From NCBI GenBank assembly GCA_039798685.1, contig JBDKFM010000043.1:1-12883 (forward strand): DNA of 12,883 bases. The letters are read 5' to 3'. Source of the stretch: JACPGQ01 sp039798685 (lineage in GTDB: Bacteria > Patescibacteriota > Microgenomatia > Levybacterales > UBA12049). Shown piece after piece: positions 1-7,500 of this stretch. The number at the start of each line of letters is the position of its first letter. Position 1 is the first letter of the stretch. The notes below the pieces were generated by a model. It searched no databases. It saw only the letters and a program-made list of their open reading frames with translations, and was not told where the DNA came from. The translations under genes were made by a program, and so were the position numbers.

Positions 1-2
1 TC

Positions 3-530
3 CGCTACCTGCCGGCGTACGACACCGACGCTTCGAACTTCGCCAACGAGCCCTGCGAACTTCTCGACTTCGAGCACGGCTACGGAATGGATCGTCGCAC
101 ACCTTATCCAACCTTCAACGGGAACCTGGACTGCGAGTCAGTACCAGTCGGTCAATCGCCAGATGGCGACGAGATCGAACTTCCCGACCTGAAGGGCGGA
201 AATGGCGGAAGCGATCCAAAACCGACGAAAGAAGCCGGAAAAACGACCCCCACTCCGGGAACCAGCGAGTTCACAGGCTGTGAAAGCGGCAATCCGGAAT
301 GGTACGAGGACAACATCGGCGGCGACGACAACAATGACAAGACGAGCCCTTGGACGGCACCTGATTGGCCGGGCGGCGCATGGACTGCTTCCTTTGAGGA
401 GCAAACTGTGCTGACGTACCCGGACTTCGGCGTACTCCGTGCAGGGGGCACCACTGAAAACCGCACCAATGGCGGCACATTCAGCGGCGACGTCTCGTTC
501 CACTGCGACCCTGCAACTGCAGGAAACTAG
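3..530 (+). CDS. C-terminal part of an unrecognised acidic, cysteine-containing protein (5' truncated by window edge)
   Basis: The frame is open from base 3 to a TAG at 528-530, with no stop before the left edge, so the ATG at 87 is probably internal and the gene begins outside the window. The visible 175 residues are rich in Gly, Asp, Asn, Thr and Pro, have four spaced Cys, and include a low-complexity middle (GGNGGSDPKPTKEAGKTTPT) followed by a Trp/Pro-containing segment (WTAPDWPGGAWT). There is no membrane segment in the visible part. This composition fits an exported or surface protein with disulfides, but that is inference and I recognise no family. The third codon positions are strongly G/C, and by rough counting the segment is about 58% GC against about 40-45% in the genes at 1448-7943, so it may have a different history. 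The strong codon bias argues that this frame is coding and that the overlapping minus-strand frames are not. Confidence 0.6.
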   Translation, partial: RYLPAYDTDASNFANEPCELLDFEHGYGMDRRTPYPTFNGNLDCESVPVGQSPDGDEIELPDLKGGNGGSDPKPTKEAGKTTPTPGTSEFTGCESGNPEWYEDNIGGDDNNDKTSPWTAPDWPGGAWTASFEEQTVLTYPDFGVLRAGGTTENRTNGGTFSGDVSFHCDPATAGN

Positions 531-538
531 CATCTGCT

Positions 539-608
539 CTGAGCCTGTTTATGCTCCGCAACTGCGGATGACATAAGCCATCGCTTCGTGCGATGATCAT
601 AGGCTCGG
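539..608 (+). other. RNA three-way junction (5' domain of the candidate RNA)
   Basis: The closing stem is 539-546 with 601-608 (GAGCCT/AGGCTC plus a wobble and a C-G pair). Inside it, TTATG 549-553 pairs with CATAA 572-576 and is capped by TCCGC/GCGGA 555-559/564-568. Hairpin CATCGC/GCGATG 579-584/590-595 has the loop TTCGT. All three arms fit without conflict, and the domain begins nine bases after the stop of the upstream gene. Confidence 0.6.
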
Positions 609-693
609 AATTCGACCTGCGCGCGCATTCGGTTGCCACCTTGGCTCCCGATTGTGCTTCCACCCAATGGAAGGCCGTGTCGAAGCCCGCTAG

Positions 694-705
694 GGATTTG
701 AGACT
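694..705 (+). repeat. 12-nt direct repeat, copy 1 (GGATTTGAGACT)
   Basis: It is identical to 1098-1109, 404 bases downstream. This copy lies in the apical loop of the long arm 672-738, where it would be single-stranded. Two looser relatives occur at 1165-1176 (ATTTGAGGACTT) and 1275-1285 (GTTTGAAGACT). Confidence 0.6.
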
Positions 706-756
706 ACGTTAACCTGCACACGCGGGATGACACGGCCTCCGGGTTTCGGATGGTTT

Positions 757-837
757 GCTCGCTCACTCTCTGAGCTCAATATCGTGTCGCAAGACAGATG
801 AGCTTTCGGTGCTCTCCAAGCACTTACCAGAGCGAGC
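757..837 (+). other. RNA three-way junction with a GCAA tetraloop arm
   Basis: The perfect 8-bp stem GCTCGCTC/GAGCGAGC (757-764/830-837) encloses two arms. One is AGCTCA/TGAGCT (773-778/799-804), leading to TGTC-GCAA-GACA (785-796), a GNRA tetraloop hairpin. The other is GTGCT-ctcca-AGCAC (809-823). A GNRA loop on the + strand is a typical tertiary-contact element in large RNAs, so a docking role is plausible but unproven. Confidence 0.55.
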
Positions 838-1020
838 TGCCTCACGAAGAGTTGTCTGACAACTAAATAGATACAGCTTTGCTGTATCACCTAAACCTTT
901 GCAGAGATGCCGTCGGCGTCTTTGTCACTGGGATTTCATTGAAGGCTTGCCTTCTCTGAAATACGGAGAGCTCCGTTAAAAGCCACACCCTTCGGGGAAT
1001 TTCTCGACTCCTATTCAGAT

Positions 1021-1086
1021 GGTCTGATGAGTACTTTGCCACGCGGTGAAGATACGTAGTCCACAAGACTACTCACTCGTCAGATT
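1021..1086 (+). other. RNA multibranch arm near the 3' end of the candidate RNA
   Basis: Bases 1021-1032 pair with 1075-1086 over 12 bp (core TCTGATGAG/CTCGTCAGA, with G-U wobbles). The arm encloses a small CAC-GCG-GTG hairpin (1040-1048) and GTAGTC-CACAA-GACTAC (1056-1072). An alternative local hairpin, TCAGA-TGG-TCTGA (1015-1027), competes with its 5' strand, so the arm may have two states. Confidence 0.5.
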
Positions 1087-1097
1087 TGATGATCACA

Positions 1098-1109
1098 GGA
1101 TTTGAGACT
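1098..1109 (+). repeat. 12-nt direct repeat, copy 2 (GGATTTGAGACT)
   Basis: It is identical to 694-705. It lies between the 1021-1086 arm and the terminator-like hairpin, in a stretch for which I find no good local pairing. It is overlapped on its left by another repeat: 1088-1099 matches 592-603 with one mismatch (GATGATCAYAGG). Confidence 0.6.
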
Positions 1110-1117
1110 CCCTTCGC

Positions 1118-1144
1118 AATAATGCACATGCATTATTTTTCTTT
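1118..1144 (+). terminator. Intrinsic-terminator-like hairpin closing the candidate RNA
   Basis: AATAATGC (1118-1125) pairs with GCATTATT (1130-1137) around a four-base loop, and the sequence continues into TTTTTCTTT (1136-1144). The stem is A/T-rich with a two-pair G-C cap, so it is weaker than a classical terminator, but the symmetric stem followed at once by a U tract fits termination on the + strand. It would separate the RNA from the glycosyltransferase cluster. Confidence 0.6.
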
Positions 1145-1383
1145 CTGTTGTATACACATCAGCGTATTTGAGGACTTAGTATAGTTTCTTGTGAACTCCC
1201 AATTAGCCGGGACACCACGCGAACTACGATCTAGTTTATGCATCACGCTTTTGTGAGAGACTCGGTTGAGTATGGTTTGAAGACTATGTCTTCTTGTCCT
1301 CACGGACACAAAACCCACTCGCCTACTTCCTCTCACTCTTTAGCTTTTATCAACGATAATGGCTGGAAAGTGAGACTTGTGAC
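1145..1383 (+). other. Gene-free leader region with further hairpins upstream of the glycosyltransferase cluster
   Basis: I see no supported coding gene here. An in-frame ATG at 1238 would extend the downstream gene by 70 residues, but the added peptide has no glycosyltransferase character, runs through the AATTTGR repeat and overlaps strong hairpins. The hairpins are GAAGAC-TAT-GTCTTC (1279-1293), TGTCC-TCAC-GGACA (1295-1308) and the long arm at 1331-1375. No -35/-10 pair with good spacing stands out, although the promoter for the downstream cluster should lie in this region. It may be an mRNA leader or a second RNA. Confidence 0.45.
1331..1375 (+). other. Long imperfect stem-loop just before the heptamer repeat
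   Basis: Bases 1331-1345 pair with 1361-1375, with one C-A mismatch and three G-U wobbles. The stem continues after a U-U mismatch into TTATC-AAC-GATAA (1347-1359). The result is a nearly continuous rod of about 19 pairs. The wobbles again favour + strand RNA. No U tract follows directly, so I do not call it a terminator. Confidence 0.5.
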
Positions 1384-1432
1384 AATTTTCAATTTGAAAT
1401 TTGAAATTTGGAATTTGGAATTTGGAATTTTC
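1384..1432. repeat. Tandem heptamer repeat, 7 units of 7 bp (AATTTGR type)
   Basis: The units in order are AATTTTC, AATTTGA x2, AATTTGG x3 and AATTTTC. The two outer units are identical, so the array is framed symmetrically. It ends 15 bases before the ATG at 1448. Dispersed AATTTGR arrays are, as far as I recall, common between genes in several Patescibacteria genomes, and their function is not known to me. Replication slippage explains the array well. The A/T-rich DNA could also ease melting near a promoter, but I see no clear -10/-35 pair. Confidence 0.85.
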
Positions 1433-1447
1433 AACGAGCTTTATAGT

Positions 1448-2779
1448 ATGAACAAACAAATCATAAAAGAATTTAATAATCCGGATACTCTCCTGGTAGT
1501 CACGCTGTACCCAAAACAGGGCGAGCTGTACTCTGAAGGAACTAGTGGCGTGGCAATGTACACCAAAAACATTCTTACGCGCATGAAACGACGCGTCGTG
1601 GTGTTTGCCAATATCTATGACAAATCACGTACCTATACCGAAGGAAATGCACTCATTTTACGTTGTTTTGACAGAGCATCTCTGTTTATGTGGGTAAAAA
1701 TTTTCAACGAATTGCAAACGTTTAAAAAAGCCAGGACAGTCCTCGTGCAGTTTGACTTTGCGATCTACGGATCACTCCTCAACACACTTTTTCTGCTTCC
1801 GTTTCTGCTCATCCTTCGTCTGAAAGGATACAAAATAAGTGTCGTCAATCATCACGTAGTCATTGATATCAACAAACTCGCAGGTCACGTCGGACTGACA
1901 GATAAAATCAGCGACAAAATGAAGGCGATGCTCATGAATACTGTCTTCCATATTTTCTACCGGGTCTTAGGGTTTCTTACTCATGAAGTAATCGTCCTGG
2001 AAGAAACATTAAAAACAGCGCTCTCATCACTTATCCCTGTAGCGAAGATCACCACAACTCCTATCGGTGTTGATACTCAGCTCAAAGGAATTGAGAAAGT
2101 AAAAGCGAGACAAAAACTCGAAATTCCGGCAAATGCAAAAGTCATCCTCTTCTTCGGTTTCATCAACTGGTTTAAAGGGGCAGATTTTTTTACAAAAACG
2201 TTTGCAGATCAGCCGACGCTACTGAATAAACCCCTTCGGGCGATCATCGCTGGCGGCATAAGTCCTACGCAAAAAGACAAGCTGCATTATCAAAAATATT
2301 ACAGCGACGTAGTCCAGTCAGCAAAGGGATCCAAATCGACGCACATTACTGGCTATGTTCCTCAGAAAGATATTGCACTCTACTTCTCAGCTGCTGACCT
2401 CGTTGTGCTTCCTTACCGTCATTTCATGACAGCATCAGGTGTGCTCTCGCTTGTCTTCTCATATAAAAAACCGTTTATCATCTCAGAGCAGCTCTCAGAA
2501 ATGTTCACAAGTGAAGATATTAACCAAAGCCTGGCAAAAGCAGGACTCCTTCGTAAGGATTTTGTCTTTCAACTCACCCCCAACTCATGTAAAAGAATCG
2601 CTGAGAAAGTACTGCATAACGGCATCAAAAAGAAGATGGAGAAATTCTCAACGCTCATGCAGGATCACAGAAGCTATGAACAGACTGCACTGCTCTATGA
2701 TCAAAAAAATCTTGAAAAAATAACTATAAATACAGCGGTCTTTCAACCAAAAGTAGAGACTGCACTTGCAGAGGCATAA
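1448..2779 (+). CDS. GT4-type (GT-B fold) glycosyltransferase
   Basis: A predicted cytoplasmic or membrane-associated retaining glycosyltransferase of 443 residues that transfers a sugar from a nucleotide donor. The donor and acceptor cannot be read from sequence. Visible family marks are the N-terminal loop GTSGVAMYTKNIL (31-43), His135-His136, TTPIGVDT (203-210) opening the C-terminal Rossmann half, FFGFINWFKG (235-244; the F-x-G...K-G donor-site motif), TGYVPQKDIALYFSAADLVV (301-320) and TASGVLSLVFSYKKP (328-342). The last replaces the usual E-x7-E with an S-G-V-L version, as seen in other GT4 proteins. The hydrophobic stretch 107-124 may anchor or embed the protein. I chose ATG 1448 because the family homology starts there and upstream sequence is repeat and hairpin. 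The Shine-Dalgarno is weak (GAG at 1436-1438). It is the first gene of a three-gene + strand cluster, and the next ATG follows its TAA by 3 bp. The fold is clear; the exact role is not. Confidence 0.88.
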   Translation: MNKQIIKEFNNPDTLLVVTLYPKQGELYSEGTSGVAMYTKNILTRMKRRVVVFANIYDKSRTYTEGNALILRCFDRASLFMWVKIFNELQTFKKARTVLVQFDFAIYGSLLNTLFLLPFLLILRLKGYKISVVNHHVVIDINKLAGHVGLTDKISDKMKAMLMNTVFHIFYRVLGFLTHEVIVLEETLKTALSSLIPVAKITTTPIGVDTQLKGIEKVKARQKLEIPANAKVILFFGFINWFKGADFFTKTFADQPTLLNKPLRAIIAGGISPTQKDKLHYQKYYSDVVQSAKGSKSTHITGYVPQKDIALYFSAADLVVLPYRHFMTASGVLSLVFSYKKPFIISEQLSEMFTSEDINQSLAKAGLLRKDFVFQLTPNSCKRIAEKVLHNGIKKKMEKFSTLMQDHRSYEQTALLYDQKNLEKITINTAVFQPKVETALAEA

Positions 2780-2782
2780 ACT

Positions 2783-4513
2783 ATGAAAACAAATCTTCTT
2801 TACAAAATATTCTTTACAGTTATTGCCGTCATGGCAATTGTCATACTGTATTTTATCCCTATGGAATTAGGCGGAGATATCGTCGAGTACCATGGCATGA
2901 CTGATTCCCTCATTAAGAGCAGGACACTTAGACTTACTGATACGGCAGCGTATAATATCGCGACATATCTCAGCCCTGGATATCTGAACGATCCGGGATA
3001 CTACATAAATGGCGTTGACGGAGATCGGTATCCAGTCCATTTCTTCCTATACTCATTTCTGGCCGTTCCTGTACGCTTAGCGCTTCATTTTCTCCACATC
3101 AATGAGCTCTTCACACTACGGCTGACTAACCTGATCCTACTCACTGGCGGATTATTCTTTCTCATGAAAAAATTTCTCAACACAGATGCACAGCGTATCG
3201 CACTCCTTCTACTGGTCTTCACATCACCGATTGTCTCATTTATTATCTGGCCGGGACCTGATATCTATTTCTTACTTCTCCTTCTGATTGGTCTTTTTTA
3301 CTTCTTCAGAGGATCGGTTCTGAAAGCTATGTGCGCAGTTGCGCTTGCTTCCTGGCACAGCCAGCCTCTTCTTATAGTCGTCCTTGCAATGACAGGGTAT
3401 TATCTCTTTGACAGTATCCGTCTCCAGAAAACGATAACGGGTCAGTCTATTACTATCCTTCTTCGACCCTTCATGTACGCTGCAGGAGTGCTCGCGCTCA
3501 CATCGCTCCCCTATCTTTACAATCTCTATATCTTTAATACATTTTCTCCATGGACACTGCTTGGGGATGGTTGGACTGTGATAAATGGATTCGGCATACA
3601 CAATGCGAGTCTAAAAAAACTTCTCGAAATGTTTTTTGATCTCGATGTCGGTCTTCTCTGGTACGCACCTCTTACGGTAATTCTGGGCAGTATCGTCATC
3701 GCATCCAGGATCAAAGAGAAAAAAACACTCCTTCTCACTCTTACCATGCTTCTCACATGCTTTTTTTATCAGACAAATCCCGCATGGCATTACGGCACAG
3801 CCGGCTACGGCCCTTCAAAACATGTCGTGTTTCTTCTCCCATTTTTTCTCTACTTTGCGTTACAGTACAAAAGAAAAACAAAATGGAGCACAGTACTTAT
3901 CGCCGTACTCGCACTCTGGCAGATAACGATTCTCGGAATAAACGGATATCTCGCCCCGAAACTTTCAAATGCACTTCATCATAGCCCCTACGCGACTTTC
4001 GCATTACAACACTTTCCGGCACTCTATAACCCAACTCCTGAGATCTTTGTCGACCGCACCAATCATCTTGATATCCAGCATCCGACAAGTGCTGTTTATA
4101 AAGTAGACGGCGTTTGTAAAAAAGCATACATTCTCCAAACGGATAAAGTACTTCTTGAAAAAGAATGCGGAAAAACACCTGAAAAATATCTCTCTTTCTT
4201 CGAAGATCCTCTCAAGAGAAAGGCAAACACCTACCGGACTATCAAAGCGAAACAGGTGACGTTTTGGCCTGATCCCGCAAGCTGCGGAAAAGAATACTTT
4301 ACCTCTGAACAAGCGCCGTTTGTGTGTATGAAAACAAAAGATCAGGTAATGAAAGAAACAAAAGTATTCGACTATGAGAGAATAGATACAGTACCGAATT
4401 TTGTTTTTCCTGGGATCTGGAGAATTAAAGACGGTCCTCACGTCGATATCACAATCCCACCTGGATACATTATTGATTACAGCGCACTAAACGGCATTTA
4501 CATACACTACTAA
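2783..4513 (+). CDS. GT-C-like polytopic membrane protein (probable lipid-linked sugar transferase)
   Basis: A 576-residue protein with about 11 predicted membrane segments (roughly 8-27, 84-104, 112-131, 138-155, 160-176, 180-208, 231-250, 287-307, 315-330, 347-362 and 369-388) and a soluble C-terminal domain from about 395 that contains five Cys. The first outer loop has the acidic pattern GGDIVEYHGMTDSLI (30-44), followed by DGDRYPVHFFLYS (79-91), an arrangement typical of GT-C transferases, where loop-1 acidic residues catalyse transfer from polyprenyl-phosphate sugars. GYGPSKHVVFLLP (341-353) resembles the late GPR-type loop of the PMT-like families. I infer transfer of a sugar on the outer face of the membrane. 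The Shine-Dalgarno GAGG (2771-2774) lies inside the tail of the preceding gene, suggesting translational coupling. There is no specific family name I would defend. A flippase or polymerase is less likely given loop 1. Confidence 0.7.
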   Translation: MKTNLLYKIFFTVIAVMAIVILYFIPMELGGDIVEYHGMTDSLIKSRTLRLTDTAAYNIATYLSPGYLNDPGYYINGVDGDRYPVHFFLYSFLAVPVRLALHFLHINELFTLRLTNLILLTGGLFFLMKKFLNTDAQRIALLLLVFTSPIVSFIIWPGPDIYFLLLLLIGLFYFFRGSVLKAMCAVALASWHSQPLLIVVLAMTGYYLFDSIRLQKTITGQSITILLRPFMYAAGVLALTSLPYLYNLYIFNTFSPWTLLGDGWTVINGFGIHNASLKKLLEMFFDLDVGLLWYAPLTVILGSIVIASRIKEKKTLLLTLTMLLTCFFYQTNPAWHYGTAGYGPSKHVVFLLPFFLYFALQYKRKTKWSTVLIAVLALWQITILGINGYLAPKLSNALHHSPYATFALQHFPALYNPTPEIFVDRTNHLDIQHPTSAVYKVDGVCKKAYILQTDKVLLEKECGKTPEKYLSFFEDPLKRKANTYRTIKAKQVTFWPDPASCGKEYFTSEQAPFVCMKTKDQVMKETKVFDYERIDTVPNFVFPGIWRIKDGPHVDITIPPGYIIDYSALNGIYIHY

Positions 4514-4526
4514 TCTCATTCCTGCT

Positions 4527-7500
4527 ATGAACATACTGTCTTTACTACAGCGACTAAAAACGCCATCGGGCATCGCACTCACCCTCTTTCACTTTGTCTT
4601 TCTCTTCATTATTCTGATGAATTTTCCCTGGGGGAAATTCATGATCGGCTGGGACAGTATCACTCCGGAATTTAACTTTGGACTGAATTTCCAAAGAGCC
4701 CTTTTCGCATCATGGCAGGAAAACTACGGAACAGGAACTCTCACAGGGCACGGCTTTGCAGCCACCCTTCCCCATACGCTCATCACCTATATTTTCTCAT
4801 TTTTCATGCCGCTTGAAGCAATCAGACCTGCATTTACGTTTCTTATGCTCTATCTCGGAGGACTTGGGATGTATGTACTCGTTGGCATGATCATAAGACA
4901 AATATCCGAAAAAACGGCATCAGTTCCGGACAACAAAAATATCGCAGTGTTTATCCCTTTTATTGCACTGCTCTCAGGATTTTTTTACATGCTCAACCTC
5001 GGAACCATTCAGATTTTCTATGTGCAACTTGAGGCGTTTATCGCTCAATTTGCCTCGCTCCCGTGGCTATTTACTCTCATCCTACTTCTCCTGAAAAAAA
5101 TGACCTACAAACGAGCTCTTCTCTTTTGTGTTATTTCTTTTTTTGCGAGTATTCAGGGATTCATTCCGTCACTTTTTATCTCCTACACAATTGGCGTCTC
5201 TCTACTTCTCCTCTCCTTTGTGTTATTCCAGAGAGAAAAACGGCGTGCACTCAAAAAGGTACTCACAGTGATTTCATTGATTTTTCTCACGAATCTCTAC
5301 TGGCTCAGCTCCCTTTTTATCTACACCAAAACGCAAAACGGTGCTTTTCTCAGTGCATATAACAACATACTCTCAACTCCTCATTTTATTGACGTCAACA
5401 AGAAGTACGGAACTCTTCAGGATGTCATGCTCCTGAAAGGATATCTCTTTGACTCGTATCAATTAGGAGATCACATTCTGCGTCCATTTATAGACCACCT
5501 GAGCCTTCTTTTGCCTCAGATCATAGGATATATCTTCTTTGTTATTCTTTGCTACGGCTTACTTTTCACACTCCGCAGGCAGCGGTCATGGGTCACTACC
5601 GGACTTGCATCTCTCTTGCTGTTTTTCTTCGCAACACTTGCAACAAATGTTCCTCCACTCTCCTACCTCACGTCGGTCCTGCAGTTTATCTCCCCAACTT
5701 TTGAGCAAGCATTTAGAACCGCCTTTACCAAATTTAGCATCGGAACTTCTTTCGCATACAGTATCTTTTTTGGAATCGGCTTATTCGGAATACTACAACT
5801 TGCATCAGTGCGATTCACAAGAAAGGAGATCAAGAGCCTTCTTGCAGGTATAGCTGTGCTGCTACTTATCTATGCACTCCCCGTTTTCAAAGGCGACCTG
5901 TTTTACTCAAAATTAAAGATTACAATTCCACAATCGTACACTGCTACGATTGATTACTTCGCGACTCAAACTGACGGCAGAATCGCAGATTTCCCTCAGG
6001 AATGTGCTGACGGATGGTATGCATACAAATGGGGATATTTTGGTTCTGGATTTTACTGGTATGCAATTAAACAGCCAATGCTTTCACGAACGTTTGACGT
6101 GTGGAGCAAAAATAATGAAAACTATTACTGGGAAATTACCCAAGCAATCCAACAGGAAGATTTTAAAAAAGCAACGACAGTCCTTGAGAAATATAAGGTC
6201 AGATGGATACTCTATGATCCGAACGCATACTACTGCAACAATCAACGAGGTGTACTCATCCATCAAAAATTCATCAGCTACCTGAAAAAATCATCTGAAT
6301 ATACGCTTACAAAACGCATAGCAAGCAAAGGGATCGCACCAATTTTGATCTTTGAATCAACAGATTCATCAAGAAAAAACTACACAACGCTGAAAACTGA
6401 TACCAGAAATATCGGCCCCACAGAAGAACGTCTTGATGAAGACTACGCATATAATTTTGAGAATACCTACATGAGTAGCTCCACTTCTCCCTATGAGAGC
6501 TACTATCCATTCCGATCTCTTCTCACAAAACGCGGCAGCATGACCGATACGTCACTCACGAATGTGCAGCAGGAAAAGGATCACATAACACTCACATCCA
6601 CACTTCCTCAAGGACTGCAGGGCTATATAATCGCAATGCGACCATTCAAAGAAACAGAGAAAATCGTACCTGTTTTTATTGAGATAAAACAGTCTGGGAC
6701 AACCAACGAAGTAATTGCGCGACTACAGACTCCACAGATAGTACTGGACGGAAAAAACCTCTGGAATCACTCTGCAACGATATCTCTTGGAGAATATAGC
6801 ACTCCCGCATCCGGTGAAGCAACCATCAAGGTAAACGGACAAACACTTCAAAAAAATAAGAATAACAACCTCTATGAGGGGGTACTTTTTACTGATATCG
6901 ACAACTCAATTGATATTGTCTCAGGTACAAGTGTACTTCTGAATTGGGACTCATCTTCAGATCCGGCCTTTCATACTCTTATCGCTCAGGGAGAGTCAAT
7001 AACTATTCCCCCCTACACCAAAGGCACCCTCAGTGTGAGAACCCCGCAAATCAAAAGCGATGGAAGCCTTGGTGTATCACTCACTGATTCACTCTCATCG
7101 CTACTTCCCGTTGCATGCAACGAAATTACTCAGTCAAAGAGAAATCTGTTCGAAATAAAAAATGCTCCCAATGCATACATCCGCCTTCTATCCCAAAACA
7201 GTAGTCAATGTATCAATGTAAGTTTTACAAAACTATTTTCATCAGTAGGCTATTTGGCGTCTATTCAATCTGAAAATGAAACCGGTAACAACGCCAAGCT
7301 CCTTGTCTATCAAAATTCCCGCACGATATATGGTCCGGTATTTCTCAATCAGAATTCAAAACAACGAAGTAACATTATTATCCCGCCGACTTCTGCTCAT
7401 GGTCTGGGCTATGACATTCAGCTTATCAATAGCTCCGAGAGTCAAAAGAAAACAATCAACACGCTTCATGGAATCACACTCTCCTACATCCCTTATAATT

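Larger units (their letters stand above)
539..1144 (+). ncRNA. Candidate large structured non-coding RNA, about 600 nt, family not recognised
   Basis: This gene-free stretch is an almost unbroken series of helices. The main ones are: a three-way junction closed by 539-546/601-608; hairpin 657-661/669-673; a long arm 672-681/729-738 continued by 686-690/722-726, with a 31-nt apical loop; a three-way junction closed by 757-764/830-837; hairpins 850-855/859-864, 870-877/881-888 (8 bp, 3-nt loop), 901-911/915-925 (11 bp with wobbles) and 933-938/957-962 plus 941-945/950-954; 963-967/972-976; a C(UUCG)G tetraloop hairpin 988-997; 1015-1019/1023-1027, which competes with the next arm; and a three-way arm 1021-1032/1075-1086. 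It ends in a terminator-like hairpin. The + strand is favoured because the UUCG and GCAA tetraloops, the wobble pairs (540-607, 908-918, 1028-1079) and the U tract all make sense only in that orientation. Expected signatures of RNase P RNA, tmRNA, group II domain V and tRNA were not seen. The 5' end is unknown: no convincing promoter is visible, and it could be processed from the upstream transcript. Confidence 0.6.

Noticed and set aside
138..533. Minus-strand open frame opposite the left fragment
   Set aside because: It is the shadow of a GC-rich + strand gene: the + frame carries the codon bias, and the minus peptide is Arg/Cys/Ala-rich without recognisable structure.
701..1062. Group I intron core (GAGACTACG as the 5' strand of P7, AAGATACGTAGTCC as the 3' strand with J8/7)
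   Set aside because: The motif resemblance is real, but P3-P6 cannot be placed: only about 20 bases separate the candidate P3 strand from P7, the P7 strands are 350 bases apart, and no interrupted exon is visible. A covariance-model search for group I introns would settle it.
539..1144. RNase P RNA, tmRNA, group II intron or rRNA fragment
   Set aside because: I found none of their conserved cores (GAGGAAAGTCC and ACAGAA for RNase P, the tRNA-like ends for tmRNA, a domain V hairpin for group II) on the + strand.
1238..1447. A 70-residue N-terminal extension of the GT4 gene from an upstream ATG
   Set aside because: The extra peptide is encoded by hairpin and AATTTGR repeat sequence, lacks family similarity, and the glycosyltransferase motifs sit normally relative to ATG 1448.
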